Below are positions 10,329 to 17,507 of a stretch of 64,000 bases of DNA, in pieces. The DNA comes from RPQJ01 sp963754535 (GTDB lineage Bacteria; Pseudomonadota; Gammaproteobacteria; Steroidobacterales; Steroidobacteraceae), in contig CAVWGG010000013.1 in NCBI GenBank assembly GCA_963754535.1, positions 1-64,000 on the forward strand, written 5' to 3'. The notes under the pieces were generated by a model. That model ran no database searches, was not told the DNA's origin, and worked only from the letters and a program-made list of their open reading frames with translations. The position numbers and the translations under genes are program-made. Each line of letters opens with the position of its first letter. Position 1 is the stretch's first letter.

Positions 10329-12287
10329 ATGGAACAGTTTCAGGTTTCCCACGGTTCGCTCGCCATGGTCGCGATGGTGCTCGCGCTCGCGACCGTTGGC
10401 TGCCAGTCGACCCCGCAACCGACGCCAGCGGAACGCGCAGCGGCCTCGTTGCCCGCATCCGTTCCGCTCGTGACCACGCCGCGCAACTGGCCGGACAGCA
10501 AGAGTTACGCGGATCCGCTCAGCTTCGTCACCCGCAGCTTCGACCTCGACCTGGACGTCGATTTCAAGACCAGTCGCCTGCGCGGCAGCGCAACGCTCGA
10601 ACTCGATCGCATCGACCCGTCGGCGCGAGAACTCGTGCTCGACACGCGCGACCTGCAGATCGATTCGGTCAGGACGGCGCCCGCCGGCAGTGACACTTTC
10701 CGCACGGCTCGCTTCGCTCTGGACCGTCGCGACGCCGAACTCGGCAGCGCGCTGCGGATCGTCATGCCGCGGGATGCCGCACGCGTCCGTATCGCTTATG
10801 CCACCTCGCCGCAAGCCTCCGGTCTGCAGTGGTTGCAGGCATCGCAGACCGCGGGCAAGCAGTCACCGTTCCTGTTCAGCCAGGCCCAGGCGCTGCATGC
10901 GCGATCGATGGCGCCACTGCAGGACACGCCCAGGATTCGCGCGACCTATACCGCGACGTTGCGTGTGTCCGATGGTCTCGTCGCGGTCATGGCCGCGGAG
11001 GCCGACGCGGCCAATCGCCGCGGACAGACGACGTTTCGTTTCCGCATGCCGCAGCCGGTTCCTTCGTATCTGCTGGCGCTGGCGGTCGGCGATCTCGATT
11101 TCCGTGCCATCGGTCCCCGCACCGGTGTCTGGGCCGAGCCTTCGAAGGTCGACGCTGCAGCGAAGGAGTTCGAGGACGCCGAGGCGATGCTGACGAAGAC
11201 CGAGGCGCTCTACGGCCCCTACCGCTGGGGTCGGTATGACGTGCTGATGCTGCCGCCCTCGTTTCCTTACGGCGGCATGGAGAATCCTCGGCTCACCTTC
11301 ATGACGCCGACCGTGATCGCTGGCGACAAGTCCCTGGTTGGGGTGCTCGCGCACGAACTCGCGCATTCGTGGTCCGGCAACCTCGTGACCAATGCGACCT
11401 GGCGTGACGGCTGGCTCAACGAAGGCTTCACCACGTACTTCGAGCGTCGGATCATGGAGGCCGTGTACGGCGAGGAGCGCGCACGGCTGGAATGGGGCGT
11501 CGGGCAGCAGGATCTGCGTCTGGCCCTGGCCGAACTGAAGCCCGAAGAGGCGTGGCGGGGTGCACTGGCACCGGACCTGTCGCTGCACCAGGGGGACGAC
11601 GGCTCGGCCGTGGCATACGAGAAAGGCGCGCTGTTCCTGTATCAGCTCGAGCGCCGATTTGGCCGGCCGCAACTCGACGCGTTCCTGCAGGGCTGGTTCG
11701 AGCGGCACGCTTTCACGAGCGTCACCACGCCCCAGTTCGTCGCCGAACTGCAGGACGGCTTGATGCGGCAGTACCCGGGCAAGATCGACGCGGCATTCCT
11801 TGCGAGGTGGATCGATGCGCCCGGGCTGCCAGCCGATGCCGAGTTCGTGCCATCCGACACACTCGCTCGCGTCGATGCGCAGCGTCTGCGCTGGGAGCAA
11901 GGCTCGCTCGCGACCGAGGCGCTGCAGACGTGGGGTTGGACCGTGCAGGAGTGGCTGCATTTCCTGAACCGGGCGACGCGTCCGCAACCCGTTGCACGGC
12001 TGCAGGACCTCGACCGGCGTTACCAGTTGACCGCATCCAGCAATGCCGAGATCGCGCATGCCTGGTTCCGGCTGGCGCTCGCCAGCGGCTACCCCGGCCT
12101 CGAGCCAGCGCTGCAAAGCTACCTGGTGGGAATCGGGCGATTGAAGCTCATCGAGCCTTTGTACGAAGACCTGTTGCAGACTCCGCAGGGTGCCGTGTTC
12201 GCGCGGCGTGTGTATGCGCAGGCCCGGCCCGGTTACCATGCGATCGCCCAGCGTCGTCTCGACCGCCTGATGCAGGAAGCACGTTGA
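10329..12287 (+). CDS. M1 family aminopeptidase (LTA4-hydrolase-like), lipoprotein
   Basis: 652 residues. The N-terminus has a lipoprotein signal with lipobox ATVGC, so it is probably membrane-anchored outside the cytoplasm. M1 motifs are the exopeptidase loop GGMENPRLTF, zinc site HELAH at residues 342-346 and the third ligand in WLNEGFTTYFE (Glu365). The C-terminal helical domain resembles that of leukotriene A4 hydrolase/cold-active aminopeptidases. By family it removes N-terminal residues from peptides. Its stop overlaps the TTG start of the downstream CPXCG protein. Confidence 0.9.
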   Translation: MEQFQVSHGSLAMVAMVLALATVGCQSTPQPTPAERAAASLPASVPLVTTPRNWPDSKSYADPLSFVTRSFDLDLDVDFKTSRLRGSATLELDRIDPSARELVLDTRDLQIDSVRTAPAGSDTFRTARFALDRRDAELGSALRIVMPRDAARVRIAYATSPQASGLQWLQASQTAGKQSPFLFSQAQALHARSMAPLQDTPRIRATYTATLRVSDGLVAVMAAEADAANRRGQTTFRFRMPQPVPSYLLALAVGDLDFRAIGPRTGVWAEPSKVDAAAKEFEDAEAMLTKTEALYGPYRWGRYDVLMLPPSFPYGGMENPRLTFMTPTVIAGDKSLVGVLAHELAHSWSGNLVTNATWRDGWLNEGFTTYFERRIMEAVYGEERARLEWGVGQQDLRLALAELKPEEAWRGALAPDLSLHQGDDGSAVAYEKGALFLYQLERRFGRPQLDAFLQGWFERHAFTSVTTPQFVAELQDGLMRQYPGKIDAAFLARWIDAPGLPADAEFVPSDTLARVDAQRLRWEQGSLATEALQTWGWTVQEWLHFLNRATRPQPVARLQDLDRRYQLTASSNAEIAHAWFRLALASGYPGLEPALQSYLVGIGRLKLIEPLYEDLLQTPQGAVFARRVYAQARPGYHAIAQRRLDRLMQEAR

Positions 12288-12601
12288 AGTCCCGCCGGTC
12301 ATCACCGCTCGACGAATTGCAGCGCCGCGTGTGTGGCACCGACGCGGCGATCATCGACGAGCTTTATGGCCTCGAGCCCGTCTACGAGCCGGGCGAGGGC
12401 TCCCGCTCAGCCGCGTTCACAACCGAGTTCGTTTCCATCCTGTGCCCGTACTGCTGGGAGCGCTACGAAACACAGGTCGACTTGAGCGCAGGCTCGTTCA
12501 CCTACGTCGAGGACTGCCAGGTCTGCTGTCAGCCGATCGAGATCAGCTGCGAAATCAACGAGGGACGGCTGGTGGCCGTCAAGCCTGAGCGGATGGACTG
12601 A
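12284..12601 (+). CDS. Cysteine-rich CPXCG-motif small protein
   Basis: 105 residues. The C-terminal half has a CPYCWE pair and a CQVCCQPIEISC cluster, the pattern of the CPXCG cysteine-rich family, which probably binds zinc; no function is established. I place the start at TTG 12284, overlapping the stop of the M1 aminopeptidase gene, since the frame upstream only shadows that gene; translational coupling is implied. Its last 23 bases overlap convergently with bufC. Confidence 0.75.
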   Translation: MKSRRSSPLDELQRRVCGTDAAIIDELYGLEPVYEPGEGSRSAAFTTEFVSILCPYCWERYETQVDLSAGSFTYVEDCQVCCQPIEISCEINEGRLVAVKPERMD

Positions 12602-13385
12602 CGACCTGCACGACGAGCTTTTCGTCGAAGAGCCAGGCCAGCAATCGGCCGAGTGCGTCGGGATCTGCCGCCGCCGCGTCGGTTGCCTCTGCGAGCGACT
12701 TGCCGTCGCAGAGGTGATACAGCAGTTGGTGATCGGCCTGGTCGAGCCGGTACGCCGCCACTCGGTCGGCGACGCACGCGACCACGCAATGCTCCGCGCC
12801 CGCATCCAGATCGACGGGGGAGGCCGTATCTTCGTGCTGGTTGGCTTGCCATACGCTCCAGATCGGAAACGGCGACGCCACCAGCCGCAACGAAGATTGC
12901 AGCATGAGCACCAGGTGCGGCAGGACGTCTGCATCAAAGCGACCGAGCGATTCGAGACCCGCCGGCTCGCGGTGTGCAGCGGCGACGGATTCCTCGCAGG
13001 CCCATTCGAGCCGCGCGAGGTCGGCGAGCCATTCGTAGTCCGTGCCCGCCATGCGGTTGGCGAGCCATGCCGGGAATGCCTCGCCGATCCAATGCAGGTC
13101 ACCGTGTTGCGACGGGTGCCGGGCACGGTACTCGTGCGCGAGCTGGCGAAAGAAATCGGCACCGACGCGTCGCTGAGTCACGGCGTAGGTGCGTTCGAGC
13201 GCCGTGAGAAAGGTCTGCCACTCGTTGTTGCGGTAGACGTCGACTCGCTCGCCGAAGGCGGCTGCGTCTTCCGTGCCTGCGAGCACACGCAGGTCCGCTT
13301 CGTTCGCGCCCGCTGAGCGCACGCTGCGGCCGAATGCTGCCTGCAGCGCCCTCAGGTCCGGGCCGGAGTCACGCGGCCGCTGCAT
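12579..13385 (-). CDS. bufC: BufC/HvfC-type bufferin maturation partner (DUF2063)
   Basis: 268 residues of the DUF2063 family: an N-terminal helical domain with the conserved VYRNN.W..FL..L...Y region, then a C-terminal domain ending with an aspartate/leucine-rich winged-helix-like segment. In bufferin and related RiPP systems this protein pairs with the DUF692 enzyme and is thought to bring the precursor peptide to it. The start overlaps the end of bufB by 17 bases, indicating translational coupling. Third gene of a bufA-bufB-bufC operon. Confidence 0.85.
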   Translation of the reverse strand: MQRPRDSGPDLRALQAAFGRSVRSAGANEADLRVLAGTEDAAAFGERVDVYRNNEWQTFLTALERTYAVTQRRVGADFFRQLAHEYRARHPSQHGDLHWIGEAFPAWLANRMAGTDYEWLADLARLEWACEESVAAAHREPAGLESLGRFDADVLPHLVLMLQSSLRLVASPFPIWSVWQANQHEDTASPVDLDAGAEHCVVACVADRVAAYRLDQADHQLLYHLCDGKSLAEATDAAAADPDALGRLLAWLFDEKLVVQVVSPSAQA

Positions 13386-14241
13386 GGCACCGTTCCAGTC
13401 GCTGGTCCGCGCGTGTCGCTTCCGCCAGCAGGATTTCGAGGGGCGGGACGTCGTTGTCCCATTCGATCAGGGTCGGCACCGGGCCGAAGCGACGCAGCAC
13501 GTCGTCGTACAAGGCCCAGACTTCGTCGCAGACCGCGCTGCCATGATCGTCGATCAGCAGGTCGCGCGCACCGACCCGGCGCCGCGCGTGACCCGCGAGG
13601 TGAATCTCCTGGATGGCCTGCCGGGGGAGCGCTGCGAGGAACGCATCCAGGTCGAGCCCCAGGTTCGACGCATTCACGTACGCATTGTTTACGTCCAGCA
13701 GCAGTCCGCAGCCACTGCGTTCCACGACGGCTGCAAGGAATTCACCTTCGCCGAGCTGCGAGGAGGCGAAGCTGACGTAGGCGCTCAGGTTTTCGATCAG
13801 GATCTGGCGACCGATGAAATCCTGCACCTCCCGCACGCGGGCGGCGAGGTGCTCGACCGCTTCCTCGGTGTAAGGCAGTGGCAGCAGGTCGTTGAAGTGC
13901 TCGCCGTCCACGTGGCCCCAGCAAGCGTGTTCGCTCACCAAGGCAGGCTCGTAGCGGCGCACGGCATCGCGAACTCGTGCCAGGTGGGCGCGGTCGATGG
14001 GGTCGGCTGAGCCGAGCCCGAGTCCGACGCCGTGCAGGCTCAATGGATACAGGGAGCGCGCGCGCTCGAGGCAGCGTACTGCGGGGCCACCCGCGTGGAA
14101 GTAGTTTTCGGTGTGGGCCTCGATCCAGGCCGGCGCAGGTGTCGCGGTCAGGATCGCCACGTGGTGCTGCGATCGGAGACCGATCCCGGCTCGCACCGGA
14201 ATCGGTCCGCGGACAGGCTGAGGCAAGGTGCCGCCTGTCAC
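13369..14241 (-). CDS. bufB: BufB, DUF692 multinuclear iron oxidative enzyme
   Basis: 290 residues, a DUF692 TIM-barrel enzyme of the MbnB/TglH family. Likely iron ligands are in SLHGVGLGLG, SEHACWG, LIENLS, LLLDVNNAYVN, IHLAGH and the DDHG and IEWDND stretches. By family these enzymes use two or three irons and oxygen to convert precursor cysteines to heterocycles; in bufferins the product is reported as cysteine-derived thiooxazoles that bind copper. GTG start at 14241, six bases after the bufA stop, with bufC overlapping its end. Confidence 0.88.
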   Translation of the reverse strand: MTGGTLPQPVRGPIPVRAGIGLRSQHHVAILTATPAPAWIEAHTENYFHAGGPAVRCLERARSLYPLSLHGVGLGLGSADPIDRAHLARVRDAVRRYEPALVSEHACWGHVDGEHFNDLLPLPYTEEAVEHLAARVREVQDFIGRQILIENLSAYVSFASSQLGEGEFLAAVVERSGCGLLLDVNNAYVNASNLGLDLDAFLAALPRQAIQEIHLAGHARRRVGARDLLIDDHGSAVCDEVWALYDDVLRRFGPVPTLIEWDNDVPPLEILLAEATRADQRLERCHAAAA

Positions 14242-14247
14242 GATCGA

Positions 14248-14517
14248 TTACATCGGCTTCTTGGCGTCGCCGCGGACCTTGCCACCGGCCTTTTCACATT
14301 CGGCCTGCGGCATTTTCTTCCATTCGGCGGGATCGTTGTCCGTCTTCGCAGCCCCGGCGCAGCTGTGGCTTGCCGTCGCGCAGTCATTCTTGCCCGCCTT
14401 CGCCACGCCGTAGCACTTCACCTTGGCATCTTTTCCTTCCGCGCTGTCGGCATTGGCGACACCCGCCGCGAGCAGGCTGCCGATGGCAGCGGCAATCGTC
14501 ACGTGCTTGATGTTCAT
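14248..14517 (-). CDS. bufA: Bufferin precursor peptide BufA (DUF2282 family)
   Basis: 89 residues: a Sec-type signal peptide (about 1-23, ending ANA) and a core with four cysteines at positions 35, 46, 53 and 74 in the family pattern KCYGVAKAG, NDC, HSCAG and AEC. The core is rich in Lys, Ala and Gly. By family, the cysteines are modified by BufB and the exported peptide sequesters copper. ATG 14517 was chosen because it begins the signal peptide; an AGGAGA lies about 12 bases upstream. It leads the bufA-bufB-bufC operon, divergent from a TerB-like gene. Confidence 0.88.
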   Translation of the reverse strand: MNIKHVTIAAAIGSLLAAGVANADSAEGKDAKVKCYGVAKAGKNDCATASHSCAGAAKTDNDPAEWKKMPQAECEKAGGKVRGDAKKPM

Positions 14518-14725
14518 GATGTTCGAAGTTCTCCTGCGTCGTTGGTTTGCCCTGCAAGACCTGCAGGCTCGGCTTCTGACCGCGGTGGACGTCGCAAGTT
14601 GCAACAGGCCGGGTCGAGCGCTGCGGAACATTATGAGCAGACGGCCTCACGCGCGCGAGCCGGTTGGCTTAGTGGCCCGGCGGTGGCAGCATGGCGAGAC
14701 CCTCCCCGACGAGCCGAACACAGAC

Positions 14726-15190
14726 ATGGGCCTGAAAGACTGGATCACGCGGTACCTGCCGGGCGGGGCGGGCAGCCGGGCGGCTGGAGCGACGGAGGTG
14801 GGGTCGAATCTCGCCGTGGCGGCGTTGCTAGTGGAGGTGCTGCGGGCGGATTACGACGTTGCCCCAGCCGAACGCCAACAGGTCATGGCCTCGGTCTCGA
14901 CGCTGCTCGGGCTCGGTACCGAGGAGACGCAGGCGCTGGTCGAGGAGGCCGAGCGCCACATCGACCAGTCCCATGACCTCTATCAGTTCACCTCGCAGAT
15001 CAACCGCACGTACTCCGAGGGTGAGAAAGTCCGGCTGCTCGAAGCGCTGTGGCGTGTCGCAGACGCCGACGCGACGGTGCACAAGTACGAAGAGCACCTG
15101 ATTCGCCGCGTTGCGGATCTGCTGCACGTGCCGCATTCCGGCTTCATTGCGGCGAAGCTACGGGCCACCGGCGAGACGACTCGCGGCTGA
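14726..15190 (+). CDS. TerB-like (COG4103) helical protein
   Basis: 154 residues. After a short N-terminal segment (GLKDWITRYLPG) comes an all-helical TerB/DjlA-N-like domain with acidic patches (LLVEVLRADYDVAPAE, LWRVADADATVHKYEEH) that resemble the metal-binding helices of the tellurite-resistance B superfamily. No tellurite genes are near, so resistance is not implied; the stand-alone family is of unknown function. ATG 14726 is the first start with homology. Divergent from the buf operon. Confidence 0.75.
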   Translation: MGLKDWITRYLPGGAGSRAAGATEVGSNLAVAALLVEVLRADYDVAPAERQQVMASVSTLLGLGTEETQALVEEAERHIDQSHDLYQFTSQINRTYSEGEKVRLLEALWRVADADATVHKYEEHLIRRVADLLHVPHSGFIAAKLRATGETTRG

Positions 15191-15277
15191 CGGACGCCCG
15201 AGGCCAAAGCACTTTTTGCACGCCGGCTTGCGGCCAGACCCAGCGGTCGGGTACGTTCGCGGCAGGATTTCCCGACC

Positions 15278-16033
15278 GTGGCTATGGAACAGGCATCCGC
15301 TCCTACCCTGCGCAAGATCGTCGTCCTGAACCCCAAGGGTGGGTCGGGCAAGTCGACCATCGCGACCAATCTTGCCGCGTATTACGCGTGGTCGGGCAGG
15401 ACAGTCGCGCTCATGGATCACGATCCCCAGGGCTCGAGCATGCGCTGGCTGCGGCAACGTCCGCCGGACCTGCCGGCCATCCACGGCATCGCGGCGTATG
15501 AAAAGAAGCTCGGCATCACGCGTTCGTTTGCCCTGCGCACGCCGCCGGGGACGGAGAAGCTGGTCGTCGATACGCCCGCGGCGGTGACGGCGCTCCAGTT
15601 GCCCGAATTCACGCAGGACGCGCACGCAATCGTCGTGCCGGTGCTGCCGTCCGACATCGACATCCACGCAGCCTCGCGTGCAATCGCCGACCTGCTGCTG
15701 GCGGGTCGCGTGCACCGGTCGGAGCGGCGGCTGGTCATCGTGGCCAATCGTGCCCGGCGCTACACCAAGGCGTTCTCGACACTGATGCGATTCCTGGAAA
15801 GCCTGCGTATTCCAGTGGCCGCCGTGCTGCGTGACTCGCAAGCATATGTGCGATCAGCCGAATGCGGCATGGGTATCCACGAAATGAAGGGTGCCCTGTT
15901 GCAGGAAGACCTGGACACCTGGAAGCCGTTCATCGATTGGCTCGAGCATCGCTCGGGCGGTGCCCTCGCAGGCGAGGGCATCACCCTGGCGCCGCCCCCG
16001 GCCGTCGAAGTGGGCGAAGGCGCGCGCGGCTGA
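15278..16033 (+). CDS. ParA/Soj-family ATPase, orphan
   Basis: 251 residues with a deviant Walker A motif PKGGSGKST near the N-terminus, DHDPQGSSMRWL (Walker A'), and VVDTPA as Walker B. These are the hallmarks of ParA/MinD ATPases that form ATP-dependent dimers to position DNA or protein cargo. No ParB or cargo gene is adjacent, so the cargo is unknown; the neighbours are a TerB-like protein and a secreted unknown. I kept GTG 15278, ten bases after an AGGA, over ATG 15284. Its stop codon abuts the stop of the convergent next gene with no base between. Confidence 0.82.
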   Translation: MAMEQASAPTLRKIVVLNPKGGSGKSTIATNLAAYYAWSGRTVALMDHDPQGSSMRWLRQRPPDLPAIHGIAAYEKKLGITRSFALRTPPGTEKLVVDTPAAVTALQLPEFTQDAHAIVVPVLPSDIDIHAASRAIADLLLAGRVHRSERRLVIVANRARRYTKAFSTLMRFLESLRIPVAAVLRDSQAYVRSAECGMGIHEMKGALLQEDLDTWKPFIDWLEHRSGGALAGEGITLAPPPAVEVGEGARG

Positions 16034-16609
16034 TTACTTGCCGGTCGGCTTGTTCGACACCTTGTCGGCGTCCTTCGCGAACAGCGACGCTTCATCCGCC
16101 ACCGAGAACGCCACCAGGTTGGGCGTGCCGTCGTCGCCGTTGGCGCTGCTGACGACCGCGATGATCGGCGCATCCTTCAGCCACAGCATGAAGGTGTACT
16201 TGGACTGGATCGCGCCCTCGTCGCGCTTCACTGCGTCGAAGTCGCCGAACATCGTGCGCGAGCGGTTCACGACGGCCAGCAGCGAAGGCAGGCTCGGTTC
16301 GAGCCGCGCCGTGGCGGCACCCATGGTCTTGTCGCCGCCCATCAGGAAGCAGAGTTCCTTGGTCTGGTGCTGCGTCGGCAGCTTGAGCAGGACCTGTCGG
16401 CTCGGGGCACAGTAACGGTCGATGCCCACCTCGTTCTTGTCCCACTTGCCGCCCGGGTACTTGTTCTGGATGGCGGAGCTGCTTGCATTCCAGGGCAGGC
16501 CAAAGGCGCCACCGCGGAACTGGTCGGCGACGCTGCCGGCGGAGGCTGCGCCCGTGCAGGCAAGGAGGGTGAATCCGGTGATCAGCGGCAGGAAACGGCT
16601 GCGGGACAT
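16034..16609 (-). CDS. Secreted protein of unknown function
   Basis: 191 residues with a signal peptide (about 1-24, ending ASA). The mature part begins DQFRGGAFGLPWNAS and holds two cysteines that could form a disulphide (in DRYCAPS and ELCFLMGG). I do not recognise a family; the FGLPW.AS phrase resembles starts of small periplasmic proteins that follow a substrate-dependent calculation domain, but that is only impression. Start ATG 16609 begins the signal peptide. It converges on the ParA-like gene. Confidence 0.65.
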   Translation of the reverse strand: MSRSRFLPLITGFTLLACTGAASAGSVADQFRGGAFGLPWNASSSAIQNKYPGGKWDKNEVGIDRYCAPSRQVLLKLPTQHQTKELCFLMGGDKTMGAATARLEPSLPSLLAVVNRSRTMFGDFDAVKRDEGAIQSKYTFMLWLKDAPIIAVVSSANGDDGTPNLVAFSVADEASLFAKDADKVSNKPTGK

Positions 16610-16739
16610 GCGCTCGACTCCACGAAGTAAAGGGACTGCTGCAGCGCGAGGATAGGTCCCTGCGGGCAGGCCCCGCGGAGCACGCGACGAAACCAAGACA
16701 TGCCTCTCACGGCCTGCCTCGTCCGCTTGACATAATAAC

Positions 16740-17360
16740 TCAGCCCGGGCCCGGTTCGTCGTGAGTCCGCGCAGCATCGACCTGCAGAAGATCTTCGGGT
16801 GTGTCGAGGTCGATCCCGGCATTGCTCATGGGAACCCGCACGACACGATCGATGTTGCGTCTCAATACGTTTCGCGCATCGCGCTCGCCGCGTAGCGACA
16901 GCAGGTCGGTAAAGGCCCAGCGCGGAAAAATCGCCGGCAGGCCGGGGGCGCCCTGGTACAGCGCTGCGGCGATCAGGATCGGGTGACGCTTCCAGCTCGC
17001 GTGCAGGCGACGCAGGTCGTCCGCTGTCACGGCCACTTGGTCCGCCAGCATCAGCAGCAGGGCTCCCGAGCTGGGCGGCGCCGAATTCACCGCGACGCGA
17101 ATGGAACTCGCAACGCCTTCCTCCCAACCACGATTCAATGCGATCGAGATCGCACGCTGTCGCAGCGACGGCGCTATCTCTCTTGCGTAGGCCCCGATTA
17201 CGACGGTGACGGATTGTCCTGCCACGAAAGCCGCGCTCGCCGCCAGTTCAAGCAGCACGGGTTCGCCCCGCAGCCGCACGAGCGGTTTGATGCCGCCGAA
17301 GCGGGTTGCGGGTCCGGCAGCGAGGATTGCGGCGTGCAATCCGGAGGCCTGATCGTCCAT
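16740..17360 (-). CDS. MobA-like nucleotidyltransferase
   Basis: 206 residues. The N-terminal nucleotide-binding signature AAILAAGPATRFGGIKPL matches the LAAGxSxRxG...K pattern of MobA/MocA-type NTP transferases, and LMLADQVAV supplies the metal-binding Asp region. By family it would transfer a nucleotide to molybdopterin or another phosphorylated acceptor. No xanthine dehydrogenase or molybdenum genes are adjacent, so the substrate stays open. The family's common S after LAAG is replaced by P-A. Confidence 0.75.
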   Translation of the reverse strand: MDDQASGLHAAILAAGPATRFGGIKPLVRLRGEPVLLELAASAAFVAGQSVTVVIGAYAREIAPSLRQRAISIALNRGWEEGVASSIRVAVNSAPPSSGALLLMLADQVAVTADDLRRLHASWKRHPILIAAALYQGAPGLPAIFPRWAFTDLLSLRGERDARNVLRRNIDRVVRVPMSNAGIDLDTPEDLLQVDAARTHDEPGPG

Positions 17361-17433
17361 AGCCCTTAGTTTGCCTGCCGCGTTGCAAGAAGATAGAGTT
17401 TCACGGTTCGAATCAACGAATTTTCCCGTGAGC

Positions 17434-17476
17434 TGCCACCGTCAGCCCACCGCGTGGAGCGGCGGGGCGGGTGGCA
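17434..17476 (+). promoter_or_regulatory. Possible structured leader upstream of thrA
   Basis: TGCCACC (17434-17440) is a perfect inverted match to GGTGGCA (17470-17476), with further G/C-rich pairing inside. It ends about 30 bases before the thrA start. It may form a leader hairpin affecting thrA translation or elongation. No Thr-rich leader peptide was found, so classical attenuation is not supported. Confidence 0.25.
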
Positions 17477-17507
17477 CGGCGGGCGTCTGAAAAAGCGAGT
17501 CCGAAGC

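Noticed and set aside
14248..14631. N-terminal extension of BufA to 127 residues
   Set aside because: The extra 38 residues are Arg/Ser-rich and would precede the signal peptide.
17400..17430. GGTTCGAATC resembling a tRNA T-loop
   Set aside because: No matching acceptor stem, anticodon arm or second T-stem strand is present around it.
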